Positions 1 through 8,675 of a DNA stretch of 51,416 nt are shown piece after piece. The position numbers and the translations under genes were made by a program. Each line of letters begins with the position of its first letter. The first letter of the stretch is position 1. This stretch comes from Holophagales bacterium. Lineage in GTDB: Bacteria; Acidobacteriota; Thermoanaerobaculia; Multivoradales; Multivoraceae. The notes beneath the pieces are model-generated. The model was given only the letters and a program-made list of their open reading frames with translations. It did not search any database and was not told the origin of the DNA. The stretch lies in the NCBI GenBank assembly GCA_009837085.1, contig VXUF01000101.1:1-51416 (forward strand). The letters run 5' to 3'.

Positions 1-30
1 CTCAACAACTTACTCCCACACACCAACCCC

Positions 31-59
31 TTGACGAATCCCCTCCAACCCCCTATAGT
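31..59 (+). promoter_or_regulatory. Sigma-70-type promoter
   Basis: TTGACG at 31-36 and TATAGT at 54-59 are separated by exactly 17 bases, close to the housekeeping consensus. Transcription would start near 66 and run toward the secreted protein at 391. It is the best promoter match I found in the window. Assignment is by eye. Confidence 0.55.
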
Positions 60-390
60 GTGCAGCCGTAGAGGAACCCTCCACAGGAACAGACCGTTCG
101 CCCAGACCACACTGGATCCGCACGGCTGTTTCCGCTAAGGTTCCCTCACGTCTTTGGACAGACGGCCTTGAAGTCTTTTAGCGGGAGGTGATGCGCAGCA
201 TCAGCTTGGGTGATGGCCAGCGGCTCGGTTGAGTCGGAAGCGGCCATCCAGAGAGAAACGTCAGCGGCTGTGGCAACGCGGGTAGTCCGCACTGCCACGG
301 CCTGATCTTCGGATCGAACACCTTGGTCCGGCATGGACAGACGGGCCGAAACGAACGGCGGCGAAAGACGCTCAAGGAGAAAACAAACTG
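60..390 (+). other. Long leader with possible RNA structure; no convincing gene
   Basis: About 325 bases separate the promoter at 31-59 from the start codon at 391. A perfect 7-bp helix can form between CAGCCGT (63-69) and ACGGCTG (122-128), right after the predicted transcription start, followed by a short T-rich stretch. That would suit a folded leader or a small RNA, but I recognise no known riboswitch. A ribosome binding site (AAGGAGA, 374-380) belongs to the gene at 391. A 62-codon frame on the minus strand (146-334) is not convincing. Confidence 0.35.
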
Positions 391-2070
391 ATGAAGCTGA
401 TGAAGCACATCATGATCGCGCTGGTCCTCAGCGCGATTCCTGTCGCGGTCTTCGGCCAGTTCGGCGTTGCCGACGCGGCCGAGATCGGGGTCAAGTGCCC
501 GGACGAGGAGTGCCATGTGGCTCCCGTCTTCGTGGGCGAGGGCGGGTTCGTTGGCGAGGCCGCCGACGACTTCGACGTAGTGAACTTCGTCGTCACCTGT
601 GGCAGTACGAGCACCAGCGCGTCGGCTGAGCCCGACAGCGCCGGTATCGTCCGTGTCGCGTTCTCGATGGACAACGGCCTCGCCTGTTTCGATGACGACG
701 GCGGCTCGATCGAGATCCACGGCATCATGGACGGAGGTTGGTACTGGGTCAACGACTCGATGAACTCCGCGGTGTCCGCGCTTCTCGCCAAGGACACGCT
801 GGGCAACGACGCGACTGAGCCCACCGATCCGGGTGGGGTCATGCTGACGGCGGCCAAGTACGGGACCTTCGTGAAGCACGAGGCCTCGGGCCGTGTCGGC
901 ATCATTCCTCACATCCTGCCGGAACCGATGATGGAGATGGAGGACGCCGACCTTTGCGGTCCCTACTGGCACGACGATGACGAGACCTTCTACAACGACA
1001 CGACCAACTGCATGTTGGGCAGTGGCGCAACGAAGATCGTCATGACCGGACCTGGCCGCAACGGCCGGGACACCCGTCTGGGCGGTTCGGTTGAGCGGAA
1101 CGTGGCGTCCGCGGGCGATGTCACAGTGTCCTTCGCCCTCTGGAGCACCGGTTCCGGGCATGTGATCGGTACGTCCGGCAGCTCCACGCTGGTGGGCCAC
1201 GACATCACCCTGCCTGCGTCGTTGCGTCCGTGGTTCTCTGTCGATCCGTTCACGGCGGACTTCGGCGTGGAGATCATCTCTCCTGCCTCTACCTCCATGG
1301 CGGAAGCAGGGATCATGGAGATCGATGGTGATGTCCTCTCGACGATGACAGAGATGGAGGTGGTTCCTGGAACCCCGGAGGCCACGGGAGTGACTGACGG
1401 ACTACAGAACAACAACCTCGCCGCCGATCCGGCCGACGCCACCATGGCCTTCCCCGAAATCACCAACGGCTGGGGGATGTTCGACGGAGAGGTCACGTAT
1501 TGTCGGCAGGCGAAGAGCAGGAACGACGATGGCGACGTGGAGCTCCACTTCGCTACTTCGGCGGGCGACGTCGTCATGCTGGAGGCGGACCCGGATGGAG
1601 ACGGCAGCTTGTCAGCACTGGCTGCCGACGCCGACTGGACGGCTCAGCTCACCTGGGCGCGAGCCTGGAACGGCGCGACCACCGACAACAGCAAGTTCAT
1701 CAGCATTCTGACGATGGACTTGAACGACCCCGCAACTCCCGAGGACGCTACCGACGACACCAGCGTCCCCGAGGTCGTGTGTGCCACGACCGAGGGCGAT
1801 GAAGTCGAGACCAAGGGTACCGGTGGTGTCGAGATCGCGGCCACGTCCCCTCTGTGCAATGACAGGACAAACCAGACGGTCCGCCTTCGGATCACTGCAC
1901 CTCTGTCGGCGGCACGGGCTCAGAACGACAGCACTCCGGTCATCGCGTGGGCTGGAAGGGTCGGCGGTACACACGTCGCTGCCCACACCACGCTTGACGT
2001 GGTCTGTCCGGCGGCGTCGTCTTTGCCGGGTCGGGATCTCATTCCCGACAACCCGTTCCCGGTCGACTGA
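391..2070 (+). CDS. Secreted protein of unknown family (family A, long member)
   Basis: 559 residues. The N-terminus has a basic start, a hydrophobic core and an Ala-rich end typical of a Sec signal peptide (about residues 1-30), so the protein is probably exported. AAGGAGA lies 10 bases upstream of the ATG. No catalytic motif is recognised. It is acidic and Gly/Thr/Asp-rich, suggesting beta-structure. It is paralogous to the protein at 20574-21782: both have an early TCG(S/N) segment, a DGGWYWV motif, an (I/N)QTVR(L/V) strand near the end, a VVC motif, and a C-terminal tail of the form SS-P-GR(D/E)L(I/V)PD. A strong terminator follows. Function unknown; the neighbouring secreted hydrolases suggest an extracellular role. 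Confidence 0.8.
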   Translation: MKLMKHIMIALVLSAIPVAVFGQFGVADAAEIGVKCPDEECHVAPVFVGEGGFVGEAADDFDVVNFVVTCGSTSTSASAEPDSAGIVRVAFSMDNGLACFDDDGGSIEIHGIMDGGWYWVNDSMNSAVSALLAKDTLGNDATEPTDPGGVMLTAAKYGTFVKHEASGRVGIIPHILPEPMMEMEDADLCGPYWHDDDETFYNDTTNCMLGSGATKIVMTGPGRNGRDTRLGGSVERNVASAGDVTVSFALWSTGSGHVIGTSGSSTLVGHDITLPASLRPWFSVDPFTADFGVEIISPASTSMAEAGIMEIDGDVLSTMTEMEVVPGTPEATGVTDGLQNNNLAADPADATMAFPEITNGWGMFDGEVTYCRQAKSRNDDGDVELHFATSAGDVVMLEADPDGDGSLSALAADADWTAQLTWARAWNGATTDNSKFISILTMDLNDPATPEDATDDTSVPEVVCATTEGDEVETKGTGGVEIAATSPLCNDRTNQTVRLRITAPLSAARAQNDSTPVIAWAGRVGGTHVAAHTTLDVVCPAASSLPGRDLIPDNPFPVD

Positions 2071-2134
2071 GGGAACGCAAAGGGCTAACACGGTAGCGTC
2101 CTAGACTCGCTCTTCGTCGCTACCAACCTTCGCC

Positions 2135-2173
2135 GGGGCGGCAGGCTTCACAGCCTGCCGCCCCTTTTCTTTT
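2135..2173 (+). terminator. Rho-independent terminator
   Basis: A perfect 12-bp stem (2135-2146 with 2153-2164, G/C-rich) encloses a 6-base TTCACA loop and is followed by TTTTCTTTT. It ends the transcript of the secreted protein at 391-2070 and is the only classical intrinsic terminator I see in the window. Confidence 0.9.
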
Positions 2174-2194
2174 GCGTGGGTAACGGAACGTTCG

Positions 2195-3268
2195 ATGGCC
2201 GGTCTCGAAGCGCGGGCGACAGGCGACCTGGGAATGTTCTTCCGGGCCGCCGGAGACGGAGAGGCGGCCGGCTACTGGTCGCGCCAGTGCACCGGCGCGG
2301 ACTACGCGCTGCCCGAGCCGGGCGTCGACTGCTCCTGGAACTACGGGCCCTGCCTGCGCGCCGCCCGCGACGACTGGACGGGGCTGCGCGAGGCGCTCGA
2401 TCACTACTGGGCGCACGGGGCCGGGAACGAGTTCAACTCGCCGCTGTACACCGGCCGCGTCTACGTCGCCGCCGTCCTGGGCGCGCTGCTCGGCGGCGGC
2501 CACGAGGCGTGGGCCTTCCTGCACCGCTGGACCGGGTTCCTGGCGCTCCAGGCGACGGTGGTCGGCCCGCCCCGCAAGCAGGAGACGTTTCGCTGGGCCG
2601 GGGACGTCACGCCGCTCCGCCACCTGCGGACGGGACGCGGCGTCGCGATGCCGTCCACCGGCATGCGGGTGAACGGCAACGCCATCTGCAATCCGATGGT
2701 CGAACCGGTCCTGGCCCACGTCCTGGGACTGGAGCACCGGACGCGGCAACCACGCCGCTGGCGCGACTGGCAGCCGCCGCGCGACAAGAAGGAGTGGGCG
2801 CGGAGCGGCTCGCCGCCCAACCCGTTCGCCTACCTGGAGACGGTTCGGCAGGCGGAGGCGCGATCGGGCACGCCGCTGCGGGACCAGCCCTTCAACGGGT
2901 TCTGCGCGACGGCGGTCCAGGGCGACATGGAGGCCTGGCGGCAACTCGCGAACGCCGTCGAAGGCGCCGGCGTCCCGCTGCCCCGGGGCATTGTCCGGTT
3001 CGTGATCGAGCGCCGGCCGGGGGCCGTCGTCAACTTCTGGGAGGGCACGTCGCCGACCCGCCAGAAGCCCTCCGTGCCGGCCGCGGCGATCATCGGCGAC
3101 CGCCGCCGCGTTCTGATGCCGGCGAAGTGGCAGATTCCCAGCACCCAGACGAGATCAAGCGTCAGCGCGACGGAAGTCCGGGCGGAGGCGGACGCGGCGG
3201 ACGTGCTGCCGCGGCTGGCGGAGCCGGTGGAACTGCTGGAGCTCGCTCGCCGCGCTGACCCGGGATAG
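2195..3268 (+). CDS. Hypothetical protein, possibly 5'-truncated
   Basis: 357 residues from ATG 2195, with G/C-rich third positions typical of real coding sequence here. The frame has no convincing ribosome binding site, lies 22 bases after a terminator, and stays open upstream through that terminator to a stop at 2102, so the true N-terminus may be lost. There is no signal peptide. A segment reading GNEFNSPLYTG (near residue 80) resembles the EFNSPTY-type motif of alpha/alpha-toroid carbohydrate-active proteins (heparinase II/III-like), but no catalytic residues can be assigned. The C-terminal 60 residues look low in structure. It could be a remnant of a larger enzyme. Product unknown. Confidence 0.5.
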   Translation: MAGLEARATGDLGMFFRAAGDGEAAGYWSRQCTGADYALPEPGVDCSWNYGPCLRAARDDWTGLREALDHYWAHGAGNEFNSPLYTGRVYVAAVLGALLGGGHEAWAFLHRWTGFLALQATVVGPPRKQETFRWAGDVTPLRHLRTGRGVAMPSTGMRVNGNAICNPMVEPVLAHVLGLEHRTRQPRRWRDWQPPRDKKEWARSGSPPNPFAYLETVRQAEARSGTPLRDQPFNGFCATAVQGDMEAWRQLANAVEGAGVPLPRGIVRFVIERRPGAVVNFWEGTSPTRQKPSVPAAAIIGDRRRVLMPAKWQIPSTQTRSSVSATEVRAEADAADVLPRLAEPVELLELARRADPG

Positions 3269-3306
3269 GTAGCTCCTTTCCGTCCTTGTCTATATCGTTC
3301 GTCGTT

Positions 3307-3459
3307 GTGCCGAAGCGGGAGTGGGATCGACGCTCGAGGCGGCGGAAGCCGCTCGGGCAGTGGCTTGTCGAGAACGTGCCCAGGGGGCTCGAACTCGAAC
3401 TCCCCGACCGGAAGGATGGGCCTGAGCGCGAGATCCCCTTCCAGGGCGACAGTCCCTAG
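3307..3459 (+). pseudogene. Fragment resembling an antitoxin C-terminal tail
   Basis: A short frame from GTG 3307 (open back to TTG 3286) reads a basic stretch, then LGQWLVENVPRG, LELPDR and REIPF before a TAG at 3457-3459. This W-L-x-E-N-x-P-R-G ... E-x-P-x-R ... R-E-I-P-F pattern resembles the C-terminal tail of Phd/VapB-like antitoxins as I remember them; that is recollection, not a search result. There is no DNA-binding N-terminal half and no toxin gene next to it, so it is probably a remnant. Confidence 0.3.
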
Positions 3460-3479
3460 GAACCCCAGACCGGATCTTC

Positions 3480-4388
3480 TCAGTCGATGCCGAACGCGAA
3501 GACCTTGCCGCCTCCGCCCCCGAACGCGGCGCCGAAGAAACCAAGGGTCGCCTGGCCGCCGTAGTAGAACGCGTACTCGCCCGGCTGGAGAGCTTCCGAA
3601 GTCACTTCGTACACACCGGGCACAAGCTGCTTGTACTCCACCTGACGTAGCTGCTTCGGCGGAGATCCTCCCGAGGCGCCCGTCCAGACGTTCAGCTTGC
3701 CCGTAACGAAGGACCGTTGGTTCTTCTTCTTGAGCACGTCGAACGCGACCAGCAAGAACTCGGAGGGATTCACGGCTCCCGTCGTCTGGTACGAGAGCCC
3801 CGCTTGCGCCTCCTCGAAGCAGAAGTAGAAGGTCAGCACACGATCGCTCGTGCGGACCGGCGAACTGGCACCGCGAACCATCGCCTTTGCCTTGGTGGAC
3901 TTGATGCCGTAGGTGAGGCTCGACAGCACGCCGCTGCCAGTCTTGGTTGCTGTCGGCTGGGTGAGCTCCAGATCAACCATCGCTCCTCGGTCGGAGAGGA
4001 AGATCCCGGGCTTCTCACAGGGCGTTCCCTCGAAGTTCGAGGCGACGTTGGCGACCGCTGAGGCCCGCGTCCCCGCCACGACATCAACGCTTCGCGGAAC
4101 CTCGGCAACGGCCGCAGTTGGAGCGGCCTCAGGACCAGCGTTGGTCATCACTTCGAGTACCTCGGCTGCGACCTCAGCTTCGCTCAGCGCCACCAGCGCG
4201 TCCACCGAGGTGTCGAAGTCCGTACTGGAACTCCTGATCTTGGCGACGATCACAGACGCCGGTAGTCCGCTCTGCGTGAGCCGGACGATGTCCTCGTTGG
4301 TCAGTACCTCTCCCGCTTCCTGGCCGAGGCCGGGCCCGGCAATGAGAAGCAGGGACAGCAAGAGGAGTCTCAGTGGTCGTCTTTCCAT
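3480..4388 (-). CDS. Secreted protein with LTNxDIVxLxxAGL-type motif
   Basis: 302 residues from ATG 4388, chosen because AGGAGA lies just upstream; a longer GTG start at 4406 lacks a ribosome binding site. The N-terminus is a signal peptide (RRPLRLLLLSLLLIAG). Residues about 20-70 hold a helical motif common in acidobacterial proteins: LTNEDIVRL, then SGLPASVIVAKI, then FDTSVDAL. A glycine-rich tail (GAAFGGGGGK) ends the protein. The middle is probably beta-structured. The exact role is unknown. It is transcribed away from the hydrolase operon at 4540, with about 150 bases between them. Confidence 0.75.
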   Translation of the reverse strand: MERRPLRLLLLSLLLIAGPGLGQEAGEVLTNEDIVRLTQSGLPASVIVAKIRSSSTDFDTSVDALVALSEAEVAAEVLEVMTNAGPEAAPTAAVAEVPRSVDVVAGTRASAVANVASNFEGTPCEKPGIFLSDRGAMVDLELTQPTATKTGSGVLSSLTYGIKSTKAKAMVRGASSPVRTSDRVLTFYFCFEEAQAGLSYQTTGAVNPSEFLLVAFDVLKKKNQRSFVTGKLNVWTGASGGSPPKQLRQVEYKQLVPGVYEVTSEALQPGEYAFYYGGQATLGFFGAAFGGGGGKVFAFGID

Positions 4389-4446
4389 CGCGTCTCCTGA
4401 ACTCACGTGGGAGGAAGAGCTTCTTGTGAGACTAGCAGCCAGTCAC

Positions 4447-4477
4447 TTGCAGGCTGTGGGTGTGCCCCACCTAGACT
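4447..4477 (+). promoter_or_regulatory. Possible promoter for the hydrolase operon
   Basis: TTGCAG (4447-4452) and TAGACT (4472-4477) are spaced by 19 bases, longer than ideal. They lie about 65 bases upstream of the metallopeptidase-like gene. The hexamer TAGACT recurs elsewhere in this window at similar distances before genes. Confidence 0.3.
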
Positions 4478-4539
4478 CGGTCGTCCGCCGAGTCCAGTCG
4501 TCCAGGGTCTGGGCCGGCCGGAAGCTACGGTAGAGCGGC

Positions 4540-5727
4540 ATGGAGTCCCCTTTGGCACTCTCGCACACCTTCCTCATGAAGAAGACATCTCTTGTCGGCG
4601 TTCTGCTGCTTGGTTGCGTCTCCGGACTGTCGGCCGCGCCGCCCTTCAGGGGCACCGTCTGGTTGCACCCGTCGATCATCGTTGAATCCGATCCGACGGC
4701 CTTCGAGGCGATCGAGTACGCCGGGCGTGGACAGAGGACCATGTTCGACCGAAGGCTGGGCGCAGGTGATGACAGCCAAGGCTCGGGAGACTGGGTGTCC
4801 TTGAACGCCTACTTGTTCGACGCGACGTACGACGACGGGCGTTACATCGAAGTTCAGGTGAACCCCGAGTTCGGGAGTGCCGCGACAGCCGAGGGCCAGG
4901 CCGCCCACTACGCGCTGACTATCGGCCAGTTGCCATCTGCCTTGAGGAAGCGCATCGAGACAGTCTGGATCCACAAGGGCGACTTTAGGTGGGGCGGCGG
5001 GAACGACAACATCCTGATTCACGTCGGCAAGGCGCCGGAGTATCTGGCGTCGGGTGTGCTCGAAGAAGTGCTCATGCATGAAGCGGTGCATACGTCGCTG
5101 GATCCCGACTACCGGACAACCGCAGCGTGGCTTGCGGCTCAAGCCGCGGATCCCGGGTTCATCTCCGTCTACGCGCGGGACTATCCCGAGACGGAGGACA
5201 TGGCCGAGAGCTTTGGCCCGTTCTTCGCCGCCGAGTACCGTGCGGACCGCATTCCCGCGGCGATGGCGAAGACGATTCGGGACACGATCCCGAACCGGAT
5301 CGCCTACTTCAAGAGCCTGAATCTCGACATGTGGCCGGTGGCAGGCAGGGGACCTGAACCCGAGCCGCAGCCTGAGTTTGACCCGACGTCATGTCCAGAC
5401 GACGCTCTGTGTTTCCATGAAGGGAGCTTCAGAGTCCAGACCACTTGGAAGGCTGGCGACGATTCCGGTGCAGCTCGACCCCGCGCTCTGGAGGGGCTTG
5501 ACGGGGGCCTGTTCAGCTTCTTTGGTCCAGAGAACCCGGAACTGCTGGTCAAGGTGCTGGACGGTTGCGGAGTGAACGGCCACTACTGGGTGTACCTGGC
5601 TGCTGCGACCGACGTTGAGTTCGAGGTGCGAGTCACCCGTCACGACGGGGCCAGCAAGGTCTACCGGCACGGGGGCGGACAGCTTGCGCCTGCTCAAGGT
5701 GACACCGGAGCTTTCCGCTGCGAGTAA
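4540..5727 (+). CDS. Secreted HExxH metallopeptidase-like protein with cysteine-rich C-terminal domain
   Basis: 395 residues from ATG 4540. An alternative ATG at 4576 gives a cleaner signal peptide (MKKTSLVGVLLLGC...SAA), so either start is possible. HEAVH at residues 180-184 is the HExxH zinc motif, and TEDMAES about 40 residues later (Glu219 or Glu223) supplies a plausible third ligand as in gluzincins. From about residue 283 there is the C-terminal domain shared with three other proteins here: a Cys pair (CPDDALC), FSFFGPEN, LLVKVLDGCGVN, YWVY and a last Cys. The subtilase starts 11 bases downstream, so the two form an operon. I cannot place the catalytic part in a named peptidase family. 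Confidence 0.75.
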   Translation: MESPLALSHTFLMKKTSLVGVLLLGCVSGLSAAPPFRGTVWLHPSIIVESDPTAFEAIEYAGRGQRTMFDRRLGAGDDSQGSGDWVSLNAYLFDATYDDGRYIEVQVNPEFGSAATAEGQAAHYALTIGQLPSALRKRIETVWIHKGDFRWGGGNDNILIHVGKAPEYLASGVLEEVLMHEAVHTSLDPDYRTTAAWLAAQAADPGFISVYARDYPETEDMAESFGPFFAAEYRADRIPAAMAKTIRDTIPNRIAYFKSLNLDMWPVAGRGPEPEPQPEFDPTSCPDDALCFHEGSFRVQTTWKAGDDSGAARPRALEGLDGGLFSFFGPENPELLVKVLDGCGVNGHYWVYLAAATDVEFEVRVTRHDGASKVYRHGGGQLAPAQGDTGAFRCE

Positions 5728-5738
5728 CTCCCGAACCG

Positions 5739-7754
5739 GTGCCGGTCACGGGGTCGACTTGTTCAGGCCCGATCATTCGAGTGGTTCTAGCCGTTTTCCT
5801 GGTCCTTGGCGTCCGAGGCATCGGTCTCGCTAGTGACCGGGTTCGGATCGAAACCCGTGTGGACCGGGCGGTCGCCGCGCTGGGCGTGTCGGGAGCCGGC
5901 GTCATCGTCGCCATCATGGACCGCGGAATCGACTGGGAAAGCAACGACTTTCGCAATGAGGACGGCAAGACGCGAATTGCCTACATCTTCGACTTGTCGG
6001 ACGATTCCGGTGCCGGTGCTCCAGGCAACGTCTATGGACGCGGTACCGTCTACACAAGGCAGCAGATCAACCACGCGCTCGCCGGTAACTCCATGCTGGC
6101 GACGCGAGATGCGGTCGGTCACGGAACCACAAGCACCGGCATCGCCGCCGGTAATGGGCGCAACAGCGCTGGCCGGATGTACCGGGGCATCGCACCAAGC
6201 GCCACCATCATCTCAGTCAAGGTCGTAGCGGGCGAGGGTTCCGGCGAACCCGACTTCTTCGACTATTCGGCTCTACCCGTCGCGATCGACTTCGTGGTCG
6301 ACAAGGCCCGTGAACTGTCGATGCCGGTCGTGATGCTGCTCAATCTTGGCTCGATCGGCGGACCAACGGACGGAACGAGTGCGCTCGCTCGAAAGATCGA
6401 CGAGACGGTCGGCGCCGATCGTCCCGGCGTCGTTTTCGTTAGCGGAACCGGAGACGACGGAGTTCCGTACAAGACGCAGAACCGTGCGGCCGGAGATGTG
6501 CCGAACGGCGGGAGTCTAGACCTGCGATTCGCGCTCGATCGGGGTGCGGGTCATCTCGAGGTGTGGTACGAGCAGGACGAGGGGTTCGCCGTTTCGGTCG
6601 ACACACCGACTGGCACGCTCGGTCCATACCCTGCCTCCCAGTTCGAGGGAGCGGGCACTGGCGTTCGGGTCTTCCACTATCGCGGGGGGATTGACCCCTA
6701 CGGCGCGGCGAACGGCAAGCGGCTGCTGCGACTCGACTTTGACGGCGCCGCCGGAGCGGGCGACTACGTTCTGAGATTGGTTCACGAAGCCGGCTTCGCC
6801 GGTTCCGACATCCATTTCGACGCCTCCCTCAACACGCCGTTTGGGGAGTCGGGCCGATTCCTGGATCACGTGACCCCGGGCAGCATCTGGGACGGCGCGA
6901 CAGCGTTTCGCAACGTGGCGCCCAACAGCTACGTCATCCGCACAGAATGGACCGATATCGACGGCATGGGCCGCGGGCTGGTCGGTCAAGGGCGACGTGG
7001 CGAACTGTGGACCGGAAGCAGTGTCGGACCAACGGTTGACGGGCGGCTCGGCGTGGACGTTTCGGCCCCCGGAGACCGCGTCATCACGACCTACGCTCCT
7101 CAGTCCAGATGGGCCGCCGACCGCTGGAACCTGATTGAAGGTGGCCGCGGGCTGTACGGCATGGCGGGCGCCGTGAGCGCCGCAGCGCCGATCGTGACGG
7201 GCATCATCGCGCTGATGCTTGAGGTCGATCCGACTCTGGACGCGGTTACGGTCAAGCGTCTCCTGCAGCAGACGGCGCGAACCGACGAGTTCACTGGGCC
7301 GACCCCGAACACACTGTGGGGCTACGGCAAGGTGGACGCGTTCGCGGCACTCATCGCGGCGAGACAGCGTACAGAGCGTCTTGGGCCGGGAGAAGCCTGC
7401 AAGCCGGACGTGGAGACACTCTGCCTGCACGGCGACCGCTACGAAGTGCGGGTCGAGTGGTGGACCGGCGCCGGTGAAACGGGCTCAGCCCAGGTGGTGC
7501 CGGAAGCGACGGAGGACTCTGGTCTGTTCCGGTTCTTCGATCCGGACAACTGGGAGATCCTGGTCAAGGTGCTGAACGCCTGCGAGGTCAACGATCACTA
7601 CTGGGTGTTCGGCGCGTCGACGACGAGTCTGGGCTATATGATCCGCGTCACGGACACTGCGACGGGTGACGTTCGGGAGTATCGGAACGAGCCCGGGAGG
7701 TCGGCGGCTGCGATCACGGACAACAAGGCGTTTCCAGACGCCTGCCTGCCGTAG
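5739..7754 (+). CDS. Secreted subtilisin-like (S8) serine protease with C-terminal domain
   Basis: 671 residues from GTG 5739. A hydrophobic segment at residues 12-30 is a probable signal peptide. The S8 triad is visible: Asp61 in IMDRGIDW, His128 in VGHGTTSTG and Ser480 in VSAAAPIVTG. Two departures stand out. The usual GTS before the serine reads AVS, and the oxyanion-hole region normally reading AAGN(D/E)G reads SGTGDDG (about residues 235-241), so the conserved Asn seems lost. An inserted beta-domain sits between His and Ser. From about residue 548 comes the shared cysteine domain (CKPDVETLC ... LVKVLNACEVN ... YWVFGA ... FPDAC). It is second in the operon after the metallopeptidase-like gene. 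Activity may be reduced or unusual. Confidence 0.85.
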   Translation: MPVTGSTCSGPIIRVVLAVFLVLGVRGIGLASDRVRIETRVDRAVAALGVSGAGVIVAIMDRGIDWESNDFRNEDGKTRIAYIFDLSDDSGAGAPGNVYGRGTVYTRQQINHALAGNSMLATRDAVGHGTTSTGIAAGNGRNSAGRMYRGIAPSATIISVKVVAGEGSGEPDFFDYSALPVAIDFVVDKARELSMPVVMLLNLGSIGGPTDGTSALARKIDETVGADRPGVVFVSGTGDDGVPYKTQNRAAGDVPNGGSLDLRFALDRGAGHLEVWYEQDEGFAVSVDTPTGTLGPYPASQFEGAGTGVRVFHYRGGIDPYGAANGKRLLRLDFDGAAGAGDYVLRLVHEAGFAGSDIHFDASLNTPFGESGRFLDHVTPGSIWDGATAFRNVAPNSYVIRTEWTDIDGMGRGLVGQGRRGELWTGSSVGPTVDGRLGVDVSAPGDRVITTYAPQSRWAADRWNLIEGGRGLYGMAGAVSAAAPIVTGIIALMLEVDPTLDAVTVKRLLQQTARTDEFTGPTPNTLWGYGKVDAFAALIAARQRTERLGPGEACKPDVETLCLHGDRYEVRVEWWTGAGETGSAQVVPEATEDSGLFRFFDPDNWEILVKVLNACEVNDHYWVFGASTTSLGYMIRVTDTATGDVREYRNEPGRSAAAITDNKAFPDACLP

Positions 7755-8069
7755 AAGCTTGTGGGACCGGCACTCGTGCTTAAGGGCGTGGGAAGAGCTA
7801 CCGTCCGACGAGGCGAGCGCCACGGCTCATGAATCGCCGCCGCCTTGAAGCGTGAGTTACAGCGAACAGTCGCGCAACGGTCACAGTTCGAAGTGGCGAT
7901 CTCACTATGGCATCGCACGAACGTGAGATAGTTCCTGTCCGGCCTCTCTCGGGACCGCGACGTTCTTCGAGGACGCCGCAGCTCCTGAGACTCCCTCACA
8001 CGCAACCACAGGTCGGGCGAACGTTGCCGGGAGGCCGACCGCGCGACTCAGGAAAGGACACTCCACGCG
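7755..8069 (+). other. Intergenic, no gene seen
   Basis: This 315-base gap has no convincing coding frame in either direction. It contains an inverted repeat, ATCTCAC (7899-7905) with GTGAGAT (7923-7929) around a 17-base loop, which could be an operator or weak hairpin. A purine-rich AGGAAAGGA lies just before the next gene. Confidence 0.4.
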
Positions 8070-8675
8070 ATGAAAGAATGTAGCGTTGCCGGCTTGGTCT
8101 TCCTCTTCACTTTGGCCATGGCGTTTCCCTCTGGCACCCTCGCCCAGGACTCTCCTGCCTCCGTGACCTTCGGGGCGGAAATCAGCCATCTGCGGACGAT
8201 TGCCAACCCGGCCCGTGATGGCGGCGCCTGTCCGCCTAGCGACGATCCCGAGTCGCCCCATGTCTGCCTGACCGATGGCGGGAGATTCTCGTCTGCCGTG
8301 ACCTTCGGAGTGACAGGTCCAGACGGTTCCGAGTTCGTACGAGCCAAGCCAACGGCTACAGCGGCTCTGCCGGACTCGGCTGCGCTGTGGTACTTCTTTA
8401 GCGAAGACAACCCGGAAATGCTGATAAAGCTGCTCGATGGCTGCGAGATCAACGGCTACTGGTGGCTGTTCGGTTCGGCAGCTACGGACAGATCCTGGCA
8501 AGTGTTCATATGGGATCTGCATCACATCAGGGACGGAGTCGCCCAGGCCACGGTCTGGGGGAAGTACGGCGATGGCCCCTCCTTTGGCTATGTCGAGGGT
8601 ACGAATGGCTATGTGAACCACGTCAATCTACTGGCCGATACCAAGGCGATTCCTTGTGTTCCCCCGGAAGACTAG
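8070..8675 (+). CDS. Small secreted protein consisting mainly of the cysteine-rich domain
   Basis: 201 residues with a clear signal peptide (residues 1-26, ending TLAQ). After a short linker, almost the whole mature protein is the domain found at the C-termini of the two preceding hydrolases: Cys pair CPPSDD...HVC, LWYFFSEDN, MLIKLLDGCEIN, WWLFGSAATD and a final Cys near the end. It has a longer stretch of about 25 residues before the last Cys than its relatives. AGGAAAGGA lies about 13 bases before the ATG. Its TAG stop interlocks with the stop of the convergent gene in the palindrome CTAG (8672-8675). A stand-alone copy suggests the domain folds and works by itself. Function unknown. Confidence 0.8.
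   Translation: MKECSVAGLVFLFTLAMAFPSGTLAQDSPASVTFGAEISHLRTIANPARDGGACPPSDDPESPHVCLTDGGRFSSAVTFGVTGPDGSEFVRAKPTATAALPDSAALWYFFSEDNPEMLIKLLDGCEINGYWWLFGSAATDRSWQVFIWDLHHIRDGVAQATVWGKYGDGPSFGYVEGTNGYVNHVNLLADTKAIPCVPPED

Noticed and set aside
146..334. 62-codon minus-strand frame
   Set aside because: No ribosome binding site, no motif; in the likely leader of another gene.
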